From NCBI RefSeq assembly GCF_007018905.1, contig NZ_CP041402.1, positions 3,708,001-3,772,000 of the forward strand: 64,000 nt of DNA, read 5' to 3'. Numbering within the stretch: position 1 is the first letter of the stretch; every line of letters begins with the position of its first letter. The stretch comes from Tardiphaga sp. vice304 (GTDB lineage: Bacteria > Pseudomonadota > Alphaproteobacteria > Rhizobiales > Xanthobacteraceae). The position numbers and the translations under genes are program-made. Positions 1 through 8,625 of this stretch are shown here, one piece after another. The notes beneath the pieces are model-generated. The model saw nothing but the letters and a program-made list of their open reading frames with translations, was not told the DNA's origin and did no database searches.

Positions 1-2
1 AG

Positions 3-296
3 CAGGGCGCCGCCCTGGTCACCGAGGCCGCGGATGTCATCAACGCGGTCACACCGATCATGGATCGCCCGGTCGAACTGCCCGGCCGCGAGCCGGAAGA
101 GATCGCGTCGTTCGACGAGCCCGACCATAGCGACCGCGCGCGGATCGTCGCCCTGCTCGGCCCAAGCCCGGTCGGCATCGACGACCTGATCCGGCTCAGC
201 AGCGCCTCGCCCGCGATCGTGCGGACCGTGCTGCTGGAGCTTGAACTGGCCGGCAGGCTGGAGCGCCACGGCGGCGGGCTGGTGTCGATGATCTGA
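3..296 (+). CDS. dprA: DNA-processing protein DprA, C-terminal fragment
   Basis: The gene enters from the left edge, so only about 97 C-terminal codons are visible. The first readable residues, [16 protein letters not shown], match the end of the Rossmann-like DprA core that binds single-stranded DNA and loads RecA in transformation. The rest (about residues 35-97 of the fragment) fits the winged-helix tail common in proteobacterial DprA. The position just upstream of topA is the usual alphaproteobacterial arrangement, which supports the call. The internal ATG at 60 is not the real start because the frame is open to the window edge. Confidence 0.85.
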   Translation, partial: QGAALVTEAADVINAVTPIMDRPVELPGREPEEIASFDEPDHSDRARIVALLGPSPVGIDDLIRLSSASPAIVRTVLLELELAGRLERHGGGLVSMI

Positions 297-302
297 ACCT
301 CG

Positions 303-509
303 CTACCCTTTGAAGCGATCCCGCGCGACCTCGTCGGCTTCCATCACCGCCATGTCGAGCAGATAGCCGAGCATGTCGTGGCCGTGTCGCCGCGCCATCT
401 GCGACAGATCCACGATGGTACTCTTTATATAGAGCGCTGCCTCCTCCGGGCCACCGTCCCCGGACGGCCCGCGGCGGTGCGAAGCATCGTTTCCGGATGG
501 TGACGGCAT
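303..509 (-). CDS. small conserved-type hypothetical protein, 68 aa
   Basis: This short reading frame lies convergent to dprA, with its stop 6 bases from the dprA stop. The N-terminal 24 residues are rich in Gly, Ser and Pro and look disordered. The rest (AALYIKSTIVDLSQMARRHG and on) reads as two amphipathic helices with normal codon use. No enzymatic motif or signal peptide is seen. I recognise no named family; similar small proteins of unknown role are common in this genus. It could be spurious, but the helical C-terminus argues for a real protein. Confidence 0.55.
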   Translation of the reverse strand: MPSPSGNDASHRRGPSGDGGPEEAALYIKSTIVDLSQMARRHGHDMLGYLLDMAVMEADEVARDRFKG

Positions 510-747
510 TGCATGTCCTTCCCGAGCGGTCGCGAACGGCCGATGAAAAGCCTAATCCAACTCCTGTCGAAAATGCAACCATTGGATGCATATAACAACT
601 TTTGAGATAGGTTCGGTTGCATTGCTGCGCCCGAGTTCCAACACAAAATTTGACACAGACCCCCTTCACACCCATGTTCGCCGCGAAACGGCCGCCGCGA
701 CTCTCGCGATCCCGGCCCGTCTTTCTCCCTTAAGCTATTGGAATGAC

Positions 748-3543
748 ATGAATATCGTCATTGTCGAGTCGCCCTCCAAAGCCAAGACGATCAACAAGTA
801 TCTCGGGCCTGACTACGAGGTGCTGGCGTCGTTCGGCCATGTGCGCGACCTTCCTGCCAAGAACGGATCGGTCGATCCGGATGCCAATTTCCAGATGATC
901 TGGGAGGTCGATCCCAAGGCTGCCGGCCGCCTTAATGACATCGCCAAGGCGCTCAAGGGCGCCGACAAACTGATCCTCGCGACCGACCCGGACCGCGAAG
1001 GCGAGGCAATCTCCTGGCACGTGCTCGAAGTGCTGAAAGAGAAGCGTGCGATCAAGGACCACAAGATCGAGCGCGTCGTGTTCAACGCCATCACCAAGCA
1101 GGCGGTGACGGAAGCGATGAAGAACCCGCGCCAGATCGATGGCGCGCTGGTCGACGCCTACATGGCGCGCCGCGCGCTGGACTATCTGGTCGGCTTCACG
1201 CTGTCTCCGGTGCTGTGGCGGAAACTGCCCGGCGCACGCTCCGCCGGCCGCGTGCAGTCGGTCGCGCTGCGGCTGGTATGCGACCGCGAACTCGAAATCG
1301 AAAAGTTCGTGCCCCGCGAATACTGGTCGCTGGTCACCACGCTGGCGACGCCGCGCGGCGAGAGCTTTGAAGCGCGCCTGATCGGCGCCGACGGCAAGAA
1401 GATCCAGCGGCTCGACATCGGCACCGGCGAGGAAGCCGAGGATTTCCGCAAGGCGATCGACGCCGCCAAATTCGAAGTGACCACCGTCGAAGCCAAGCCC
1501 GCACGCCGCAATCCGCAGGCGCCGTTCACGACCTCGACGCTGCAGCAGGAAGCCAGCCGCAAGCTCGGCTTCGCGCCGGCGCACACCATGCGGATCGCGC
1601 AGCGGCTCTATGAAGGCATCGACATCGGCGGCGAGACCACCGGTCTCATCACCTATATGCGAACCGACGGCGTGCAGATCGACGGCTCGGCGATCATCCA
1701 GGCCCGCGAAGTGATCGGCGAAGACTACGGTAAGAAATACGTTCCCGACGTCGCGCGGCAATACTCGACCAAGGCCAAGAACGCCCAGGAGGCGCATGAA
1801 GCGATCCGCCCGACAGATCTGTCGCGCCGCCCCGCCTCGTTGCGCGGCCGTCTCGATAACGACCAGTCGCGGCTCTATGAGCTGATCTGGGTCCGCACCA
1901 TCGCCAGCCAGATGGAATCCGCCGAGATGGAGCGCACCACGGTGGACATCTCCGCCAAGGCCGGCGCCCGCGTGCTGGAATTGCGCGCCACCGGCCAGGT
2001 GGTGAAGTTCGACGGCTTTCTCGCGGTCTACCAGGAAGGTAAGGACGACGACACCGACGACGAGGATTCGCGCCGCCTGCCCGCCATGAGCGAAGGCGAG
2101 ACGCTGAAGAAAGAGAATCTCGCCGTAACCCAGCACTTCACCGAACCGCCACCGCGCTTCTCGGAAGCGTCCCTGGTGAAGCGGATGGAAGAGCTTTCGA
2201 TCGGCCGGCCCTCGACCTATGCGTCGATCCTGCAGGTACTGAAGGACCGCGGCTACGTCCGGCTCGAGAAGAAGCGCCTCTACGGCGAGGACAAGGGCCG
2301 CGTCGTCGTCGCCTTCCTGGAGAACTTCTTCGCGCGCTACGTGGAGTACGACTTCACGGCGGCGCTGGAAGAGAACCTCGACCGCATCTCCAACAACGAG
2401 ATCTCCTGGCAAGAGGTGCTGCGCGACTTCTGGACCGACTTCATCGGCGCGGTCAACGAGATCAAGGACCTGCGCGTCACCCAGGTGCTGGACGCGCTCG
2501 ACGACATGCTCGGGCCGCACATCTATGCGCCGCGCGAAGACGGCGGCGATCCGCGCCAGTGCCCGACCTGCGGCACCGGCAAATTGAATCTCAAGGCCGG
2601 CAAGTTCGGCGCCTTCGTCGGCTGCTCGAATTACCCGGAGTGCCGCTACACCCGCCCGCTCGCGGCGGATTCCGGCGCGACGGCCGACCGTATTCTCGGC
2701 AAGGACCCGCTGACCGATCGCGACGTCGCCGTGAAGGCCGGCCGGTTCGGACCCTATATCCAGCTCGGCGACGTCAAGGACTACGCCGAGGGCGAGAAGC
2801 CGAAGCGCGCCGGGATTCCGAAGGATACGTCGCCAAGCGATGTCGAACTCGATCTCGCGCTGAAACTGCTGTCACTGCCGCGTGAAGTCGGCAAGCACCC
2901 GGAGACCGGCGAGCCGATCACCGCAGGCCTCGGCCGCTTCGGGCCGTTCGTGCGCCATGAAAAAACCTATGCCAGCCTGGAAGCCGGCGACGAAGTGTTC
3001 GACATCGGGCTCAACCGCGCCGTGACGCTGATTGCCGAGAAGATCCTGAAGGGTCCGAGCGGTCGCAAGTTCGGCGCCGATCCCGGCAAGCCGCTCGGCG
3101 AGCATCCGACGCTCGGCGGCGTGGCCGTCAAGGGCGGGCGCTACGGCGCCTATGTCACCGCCGGCGGCGTCAACGCGACGATCCCCAGCGACAAGACGCA
3201 GGAGACCATCACGCTGGAAGAAGCCATCGCGCTGATCGACGAGCGCGCCGCCAAGGGCGGCGGCAAGAAGCCGAAGCGCGCCGCCAAGAAGGCCGTCGCC
3301 AAGAAAGCACCGGCCAAGAAGGCCGCGGCAAAATCTGACGACGCGGATGCCAAGCCTGCCAAGAAGGCGGCACCGAAGAAGAAGGCCACGGCCAAGAAGG
3401 CCGTTGCCAAGAAAGCGGCTGCCAAGCCGAAGGCCGAAAGCGCGGCCGCCAGTCCGGCGCGCGCGCCGGTGACGGCGAAAACCTCGCCGGCCAAGAAGGT
3501 CGCAAAACCTGCTGCGAAGAAAAGCGCCAGCAAGAACGGATAA
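748..3543 (+). CDS. topA: DNA topoisomerase I (type IA)
   Basis: This 931-residue enzyme relaxes negative supercoils through a transient 5'-phosphotyrosine link. The start at 748 gives the canonical N-terminus MNIVIVESPSKAK; the frame is open upstream but that part resembles nothing. The TOPRIM motif DPDREGE is at residues 80-86, the active-site tyrosine is Y303 in GLITYMRTDG, and a C4 zinc ribbon (CPTC...CSNYPEC) lies near residues 605-632. Further topoisomerase C-terminal repeats follow. The last 90 or so residues are a Lys/Ala-rich tail resembling histone H1, common in this order and probably DNA-binding. The gene is followed 2 bases later by rnr, so the two are likely co-transcribed. Confidence 0.97.
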   Translation: MNIVIVESPSKAKTINKYLGPDYEVLASFGHVRDLPAKNGSVDPDANFQMIWEVDPKAAGRLNDIAKALKGADKLILATDPDREGEAISWHVLEVLKEKRAIKDHKIERVVFNAITKQAVTEAMKNPRQIDGALVDAYMARRALDYLVGFTLSPVLWRKLPGARSAGRVQSVALRLVCDRELEIEKFVPREYWSLVTTLATPRGESFEARLIGADGKKIQRLDIGTGEEAEDFRKAIDAAKFEVTTVEAKPARRNPQAPFTTSTLQQEASRKLGFAPAHTMRIAQRLYEGIDIGGETTGLITYMRTDGVQIDGSAIIQAREVIGEDYGKKYVPDVARQYSTKAKNAQEAHEAIRPTDLSRRPASLRGRLDNDQSRLYELIWVRTIASQMESAEMERTTVDISAKAGARVLELRATGQVVKFDGFLAVYQEGKDDDTDDEDSRRLPAMSEGETLKKENLAVTQHFTEPPPRFSEASLVKRMEELSIGRPSTYASILQVLKDRGYVRLEKKRLYGEDKGRVVVAFLENFFARYVEYDFTAALEENLDRISNNEISWQEVLRDFWTDFIGAVNEIKDLRVTQVLDALDDMLGPHIYAPREDGGDPRQCPTCGTGKLNLKAGKFGAFVGCSNYPECRYTRPLAADSGATADRILGKDPLTDRDVAVKAGRFGPYIQLGDVKDYAEGEKPKRAGIPKDTSPSDVELDLALKLLSLPREVGKHPETGEPITAGLGRFGPFVRHEKTYASLEAGDEVFDIGLNRAVTLIAEKILKGPSGRKFGADPGKPLGEHPTLGGVAVKGGRYGAYVTAGGVNATIPSDKTQETITLEEAIALIDERAAKGGGKKPKRAAKKAVAKKAPAKKAAAKSDDADAKPAKKAAPKKKATAKKAVAKKAAAKPKAESAAASPARAPVTAKTSPAKKVAKPAAKKSASKNG

Positions 3544-3545
3544 TT

Positions 3546-5972
3546 GTGAGCAAGAAACGGGATAACGGCTTTCCAACCCGGGATGCGATCGTCGCGTTCG
3601 TTCGTACCAACCCCGGCAAGATCGGCACCCGCGAGATCGCGCGGGAATTCGGCCTGAAGAATGCCGCCCGCATCGAGCTGAAACAGATTCTGCGCGAGCT
3701 CGCCGAGCAAGGCGTGATTGCCAAGCAGGGACGACGGGTGCACGAGGCGGCGGTGCTGCCGCCGACCATGCTGGTCGATATTGTCACGCGAGACCGCGAC
3801 GGCGAGTTGCTGGCGACGCCGACCGAGTGGGACGAGGCCACCCAGGGCGCGACGCCAAAGATCCGCATCCACACCCCGCGCCGTCCCCTGCCCGGCACCG
3901 CGGCCGGCGTCGGCGATCGCGCCATGCTGCGCATCGAGCAGATCGAGGCGGAAGGCGACGCCACCGCCTATCGCGGCCGGGTCATCAAGGTCGTCGACAA
4001 GGCCAAGGCACGCTTGCTCGGCATTTTCCGCGAGCTGCCGGGCGGCGGCGGCCGGCTGATCCCGGTCGACAAGAAGCAGGCCGGCCGCGGCGAGCTCAAC
4101 ATTGCCGAGCGCGACCGCAACGGCGCCGAAGACGGCGACCTGGTCAGCGTCGACCTGATCCATACCCGCGGCTATGGCCTGGCCTCCGGCAAGGTGAAGG
4201 AGCGGCTCGGCTCGCTATCGACCGAAAAGGCCGTCAGCCTGATTGCGATCCACAGCCACGAAATCCCGCAAGAATTCTCCGCCGCCGCGATCACCGAGTC
4301 CGAAGCGGCCGAGCCTGCTACACTTTCCGGCCGTGAGGACTGGCGCGCCGTGCCGCTGATCACGATCGATCCGCCGGACGCCAAGGACCATGACGACGCG
4401 GTCTATGCCGAGCCCGATCCCGACCACGACGGTGGCTGGATCGTCACCGTGGCGATCGCCGATGTCGCGTTCTACGTGCGGCCGGGTTCGGCGCTCGACC
4501 GCGACGCGCTGACGCGCGGCAACTCGGTTTATTTCCCCGACCGCGTCGTGCCGATGCTGCCGGAGCGGATCTCCAACAACCTGTGTTCGCTGGTGCCCGG
4601 CGAAGCGCGCGGCGCGCTCGCGGTGCGCATGGTGATCGGCCCTGATGGCCGCAAACGCTCGCATACCTTCCACCGCATCCTGATGCGCTCGGCCGCCAAG
4701 CTGAGCTACGCGCAGGCGCAGGCGGCGATCGACGGCCATCCCGACGACACCACCGGCCCCATTCTCGAGCAGATCCTGAAGCCGCTGTACGCCGCTTACG
4801 CCGTGGTAAAACTGGCGCGCGACGAACGCGATCCGCTCGACCTCGACATCCCCGAACGCAAGATCCTCTTGAAGCCCGACGGTACCGTCGATCGCGTTAT
4901 CGTGCCGGAACGCATGGACGCGCATAAACTCATCGAAGAGTTCATGATCCTGGCCAACGTCGCTGCGGCCGAGATGCTGGAAAAGAAAGCGCTGCCGCTG
5001 ATCTACCGCGTGCATGACGAGCCCTCGCAGGAGAAGGTTCACAACCTGCAGGAATTCCTCAAGACGCTCGACCTGCCGTTCGCCAAGCAGGGTGCGCTGC
5101 GGCCGTCGCTGTTCAACGGCGTGCTGGCCAAGGTCAAGGGCCACGATTCCGAACCGCTGGTGAACGAAGTCGTGCTGCGCTCGCAGGCGCAGGCCGAATA
5201 CTCCTCCGACAACTACGGACACTTCGGCCTCAACCTGCGCCGCTACGCTCATTTCACTTCTCCTATCAGGCGATACGCAGATCTTATCGTGCATCGCGCG
5301 CTGATCCGCGGCCTCGGCCTCGGCGAAGGCGAATTGCCGGACACCGAGACGCCGGAGACGCTGGCGGAAGTCGCCGCGCAGATTTCCGTCACCGAACGCC
5401 GCGCCATGAAGGCCGAGCGCGAAACCTCGGACCGACTGATCGCGCACTTCCTCGCCGACCGTATCGGCGCGACCTTCCAGGGCCGCATCTCCGGCGTCAC
5501 CCGCGCCGGGCTGTTCGTGAAGCTCTCCGATACCGGCGCCGACGGCCTGATCCCGATCCGCACGCTCAGCACCGAATATTTTAACTATGACGAGGCGCGC
5601 CACGCGCTGGTCGGCACGCGCAGCGGCGCTATGCACCGGCTCGGGGACGTCGTCGATGTCCGCCTGGTGGAAGCGGCGCCGGTGGCCGGCGCTTTGCGAT
5701 TTGAACTACTTTCGGAAGGCCGCGTTGAGCGCAAAGGCCCCCGCCGCGGGTCCGAAGGAGATCGGTCAGCCGGTATTGGCCGGGCTCCGGGCGGCAAGTC
5801 GACAAAGGGAACTTCGAAGGGCCCCTCATCCAAGCCGGCCAAGCCGCCGAAGAAGATCAAGCTTGGACGAAATGCCCGATTGAAGGCCAAGGCCGAAGCC
5901 GGCAATGGGGGTGCCAGCACCACCGGCCCAGCAAATGCCGGCAAGCCCACGAAGAAGAGGAAGTCGTCATGA
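3546..5972 (+). CDS. rnr: ribonuclease R
   Basis: This 808-residue processive 3'-to-5' exoribonuclease starts at GTG, 2 bases after the topA stop. It has an N-terminal winged-helix segment (about residues 10-65), cold-shock/OB domains, the RNB catalytic domain with the acidic cluster DPPDAKDHDDAVY, and a C-terminal S1 domain (about 640-725, GRISGVTRAGLFVKL). The last 80 residues are Lys/Pro/Gly-rich and probably disordered. Its stop overlaps the next gene by four bases, so topA-rnr-DUF983 reads as one operon. RNase R is favoured over RNase II because of the HTH and the basic tail. Confidence 0.95.
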   Translation: MSKKRDNGFPTRDAIVAFVRTNPGKIGTREIAREFGLKNAARIELKQILRELAEQGVIAKQGRRVHEAAVLPPTMLVDIVTRDRDGELLATPTEWDEATQGATPKIRIHTPRRPLPGTAAGVGDRAMLRIEQIEAEGDATAYRGRVIKVVDKAKARLLGIFRELPGGGGRLIPVDKKQAGRGELNIAERDRNGAEDGDLVSVDLIHTRGYGLASGKVKERLGSLSTEKAVSLIAIHSHEIPQEFSAAAITESEAAEPATLSGREDWRAVPLITIDPPDAKDHDDAVYAEPDPDHDGGWIVTVAIADVAFYVRPGSALDRDALTRGNSVYFPDRVVPMLPERISNNLCSLVPGEARGALAVRMVIGPDGRKRSHTFHRILMRSAAKLSYAQAQAAIDGHPDDTTGPILEQILKPLYAAYAVVKLARDERDPLDLDIPERKILLKPDGTVDRVIVPERMDAHKLIEEFMILANVAAAEMLEKKALPLIYRVHDEPSQEKVHNLQEFLKTLDLPFAKQGALRPSLFNGVLAKVKGHDSEPLVNEVVLRSQAQAEYSSDNYGHFGLNLRRYAHFTSPIRRYADLIVHRALIRGLGLGEGELPDTETPETLAEVAAQISVTERRAMKAERETSDRLIAHFLADRIGATFQGRISGVTRAGLFVKLSDTGADGLIPIRTLSTEYFNYDEARHALVGTRSGAMHRLGDVVDVRLVEAAPVAGALRFELLSEGRVERKGPRRGSEGDRSAGIGRAPGGKSTKGTSKGPSSKPAKPPKKIKLGRNARLKAKAEAGNGGASTTGPANAGKPTKKRKSS

Positions 5973-6403
5973 ACGATTCACCGACAAAAACCTTGCCAGA
6001 AAAAACCTGGACCTCCGCGCTGGACCCCAGTGCCAAGCGCAACGTGTGGACCGCAATGAAGCGCGGCTTGATCGGCCGCTGCCCGAACTGCGGCGAAGGC
6101 AAACTGTTTCGCGCCTTCCTGAAAGTCGACGATCACTGCTCGGTCTGCGCGCAGGATTTTTCCGCGCACCGCGCCGACGACCTGCCGGCCTATCTCGTCA
6201 TCGTGATCGTCGGCCACCTCTTGGTACCGGTGATCCTGTGGATCGAGACCGACTATTCGCCGGCGATCTGGCTGCAACTATCCATCTACCTGCCATTCAC
6301 GCTGATCGCGTCGCTTGCTTTGTTGCAACCCGTCAAGGGCGCGGTGGTCGGCCTGCAATGGGCGTTCCGCATGCACGGATTTGGCGACGGCGACCACGAC
6401 TGA
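5969..6403 (+). CDS. DUF983 family membrane protein
   Basis: A 144-residue protein whose ATG overlaps the rnr stop (ATGA), implying translational coupling. Two zinc-ribbon-like CxxC pairs, CPNCGEGKLF near residue 35 and CSVC near residue 53, come before two hydrophobic segments (about residues 70-92 and 99-120). This layout defines the DUF983 family, found in many alphaproteobacteria. Its biochemical role is not established. It is probably an inner-membrane protein with a cytosolic metal-binding head. Confidence 0.85.
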   Translation: MNDSPTKTLPEKTWTSALDPSAKRNVWTAMKRGLIGRCPNCGEGKLFRAFLKVDDHCSVCAQDFSAHRADDLPAYLVIVIVGHLLVPVILWIETDYSPAIWLQLSIYLPFTLIASLALLQPVKGAVVGLQWAFRMHGFGDGDHD

Positions 6404-6457
6404 TACGCTGGCCGTCCTGTTTAGACATCAATCAAGAAAATCAAAAACGAGGGCGGC

Positions 6458-7192
6458 ATGAGCGACGTACAGCTCGGCAAGGAAGCAGATCACCATCCCT
6501 ACAAGCGTCCGCGAGACGCCGCGACGTTGATGCTGGTCGACCGGTCCGGAACAATCCCGAAAGTGCTGGTCGGCAAGCGTCACGCCAATGTCGTGTTCAT
6601 GCCCGGCAAGTACGTCTTTCCTGGTGGCAGTGTCGACAAGACCGACAGCAAGATCCCGATCGCAGCCCCCCTCCCGCCCGAGCTCGAAGCCAATCTCGCC
6701 AAGGGTAGTCCGAAGACCGCCCCTTCGCGCGCGCGTTCTCTGGCCGTCGCCGCTATCCGGGAAGCTTGCGAGGAAACCGGGCTCTGTCTCGGCCGCAAGG
6801 TCGAAGGCCAGCCCAAAAAACTGTCTGGCGCATGGTCGGCGTTCAACGATGCCGGCCTGCTGCCCGATCCGTCCGGACTGTTTCTGATCGCGCGCGCCAT
6901 CACGCCGCCCGGCCGGATCAAGCGGTTCGATACACGCTTCTTTACCGCTGATGTGTCCGCTATCGCACATCGTATCGAAGGCGTCATACACGCCGACGCG
7001 GAACTGGTAGAGTTGCTATGGGTCGAACTCGGCTCCGAACATCTGGCCGATGCCCACGCGATGACAAAAAATGTTCTGAATCAATTGCAGAAGCGGCTAA
7101 GTACTGGTCCATTGAACCATCATGCGCCTCTGCCGTTTTTCCATTGGTATAGTGGCAAGATGCAGCTTGATATGCTACCCGGCGAAGGCTGA
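6458..7192 (+). CDS. NUDIX hydrolase
   Basis: A 244-residue NUDIX-fold protein. The helix part of the Nudix box is AAIREACEETGL (about residues 105-116), with the expected R-E-x-x-E-E-x-G pattern. The strand and glycine part, VFPGGSVD (about 51-58), is separated from it by an insert of some 40 residues, as in long NUDIX enzymes of the NUDT7/8/19 type that hydrolyse CoA-type or other nucleotide conjugates. The substrate cannot be told from sequence. It starts 54 bases after DUF983 and may be the last gene of the topA operon. Confidence 0.85.
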   Translation: MSDVQLGKEADHHPYKRPRDAATLMLVDRSGTIPKVLVGKRHANVVFMPGKYVFPGGSVDKTDSKIPIAAPLPPELEANLAKGSPKTAPSRARSLAVAAIREACEETGLCLGRKVEGQPKKLSGAWSAFNDAGLLPDPSGLFLIARAITPPGRIKRFDTRFFTADVSAIAHRIEGVIHADAELVELLWVELGSEHLADAHAMTKNVLNQLQKRLSTGPLNHHAPLPFFHWYSGKMQLDMLPGEG

Positions 7193-7289
7193 GTGCTAAT
7201 ATTGAACTGCGATCTATTTTCACAGTTATTTTAACCCAATCGTTTGCCGCTGCCACTTACACACCTCTGGAGGCGAGGAGCTAACGACA

Positions 7290-7508
7290 ATGGGGCAAAT
7301 GCATTCGTTCGAAGACGTCGTCGATGTTTCGACCTTCACGCCGGATTCGCTCCGATACCGCCAGAAAGCATCCGCGCTCGGCCAGCGCGCCAGCGTGGAG
7401 GACGACCACGAAAAGGTCCGCGCGATGCTCGACCTGGCGGTATCGTGGATCCAGCTTGCGGAAAACGAAGAGCTGATGGCGAGCGAATCGCGCACCACGA
7501 TGTTCTGA
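7290..7508 (+). CDS. small hypothetical protein, 72 aa
   Basis: A short ORF preceded by a good ribosome-binding site (GGAGGCGAGGAG, ending about 10 bases before the ATG). The protein is acidic and mostly helical, with a pattern around DDHEKVRAMLDLAVSWIQLAENEEL that suggests a short helical hairpin. There is no signal peptide and no catalytic motif. I recognise no named family. Codon use and the strong ribosome-binding site make it likely to be real. Confidence 0.65.
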   Translation: MGQMHSFEDVVDVSTFTPDSLRYRQKASALGQRASVEDDHEKVRAMLDLAVSWIQLAENEELMASESRTTMF

Positions 7509-7832
7509 CCGCTGCAGGACCGAGCGACGCCTGATCTCCCGTTGTCCGCCGCCGTCGCGGCAGTCCACCTTGCCTTGCTTGAACCGCAACAATCTTCTTC
7601 CCGCGTGAGCGCCGGATTCTTCCGGCCGCTGGCGTCGCAATCTTTCGGTATCAGCATCAGGAAGTTGGAAGGGCGAAACGTCAGTTGCGCCGCGCGCGTT
7701 CGACGATGTCGCAATCGGCATGTAGGATTTTTTCCTGCCCCCTGCCCGGGATCCCGCCAACCAATACCAGCGAGAGCGCCGTCCGCACGTCATCGACCTT
7801 GCGGCGCGCCTGCTCGCGCAGGGCGAGGCGGC

Positions 7833-8078
7833 TACGGCGCAACCTTCGTCGGCATGCTGCAGACCATTGGCGACCAGATGGAAGAATGGCTGGTGACGGA
7901 GGCCTGCGACGGTTTCCGCATCCTGTTCCCGTTTCTGCCGGAGGGCCTGGATGCCTTCGTCGATCGAGTGGTGCCGGAACTGCGACGACGCGGAATCTTC
8001 CGCGCCGAAGAGGAAGGTGCCACGCTACGGGACAATCCGGGCCTGCCCCGACCGAAAAACCGCTTCTTTCCCGCCTGA
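7833..8078 (+). pseudogene. C-terminal remnant of an NtaA/SnaA/DszA-type FMN-dependent monooxygenase
   Basis: The frame from 7833 reads as the last 80 or so residues of a luciferase-like flavin monooxygenase of the nitrilotriacetate/dibenzothiophene type: a degraded GTP-EQIADQMEEW region (TIGDQMEEWL), then ACDGF, LPEGLDAFVDRVVPELRRRG, and the family ending EGATLRDNPGLPRP. The remaining 350 or so residues of such an enzyme are missing. Another frame at about 7709-7760 (PLPGIPPTNTSESA) may be a frameshifted trace of the preceding part. The fragment has no start codon of its own. Confidence 0.72.
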
Positions 8079-8198
8079 GACGCCGGATGGGCGCTTTTCC
8101 GGACCGCCAACCTTGACTTTGGGGCATTCGAGGCTAGGTTGCGCGCAACGCGGCCAGTGCTCTGGCTGTCACCGATTCCTGACATCAGAGGTTTTCAC

Positions 8199-8366
8199 AT
8201 GGCCAAGGCGGTCACCATCAAGATCAAGCTCGTTTCCACCGCGGACACCGGCTTTTATTACACTGCGAAGAAGAACTCGCGCACCATGACCGACAAGATG
8301 GTCAAGAAGAAGTACGACCCCGTCGCGCGCAAGCACGTCGAGTTCAAGGAATCCAAGATCAAGTAA
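8199..8366 (+). CDS. rpmG: 50S ribosomal protein L33
   Basis: A 55-residue basic protein, [20 protein letters not shown] and on, with the full L33 pattern ([12 protein letters not shown], then [19 protein letters not shown]). It belongs to the proteobacterial type without the zinc-binding cysteines. The start at 8199 is chosen because the alternative ATG at 8139 adds 20 residues unlike any L33. A clear rho-independent terminator follows 27 bases after the stop, so this is a single-gene unit or the end of one. Confidence 0.97.
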   Translation: MAKAVTIKIKLVSTADTGFYYTAKKNSRTMTDKMVKKKYDPVARKHVEFKESKIK

Positions 8367-8393
8367 GCGATGTTTTCAGCTGCTGACGATCGA

Positions 8394-8417
8394 ACGGAGC
8401 CGAAAGGCTCCGTTTTT
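8394..8417 (+). terminator. rho-independent terminator of rpmG
   Basis: The stem ACGGAGCC / GGCTCCGT closes a GAAA tetraloop and is followed by five T residues (8413-8417). It lies 27 bases after the rpmG stop codon. Confidence 0.9.
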
Positions 8418-8450
8418 CGTTGTGGGAAGTTCAGACGGCTGCGCCGTCTT

Positions 8451-8615
8451 CTTACCCTCCCCTGGAGGGGGAGGGTCGGCGAGCAGTCGCGCGCAGCGCG
8501 ATGCGAGACGGGGTGGGGTGAATGGCGAAGCTCCGTCGTTTCGCTACTCACCCCACCCCGAATAGATCGCACTCCGTGCGATCTATTCGACCCTCCCCCT
8601 CCAGGGGAGGGTAAG
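8451..8615. repeat. long intergenic palindromic element
   Basis: Two perfect 28-base inverted arms (8451-8478 and 8588-8615, beginning CTTACCCTCCCCTGG) enclose about 110 bases. Inside are a GGGGTGGGGTGA / CTCACCCCACCCC pairing (near 8510 and 8547) and a perfect 11-base hairpin, AATAGATCGCA / TGCGATCTATT, at 8561-8587. It sits between rpmG and the converging pleD gene and contains no ORF. This is the layout of the large composite palindromes scattered in Bradyrhizobium-type genomes. Confidence 0.85.
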
Positions 8616-8625
8616 AAAAGGAAAC

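Noticed and set aside
730..2520. A 596-codon open frame antisense to topA
   Set aside because: Low-complexity product; topA is unambiguous.
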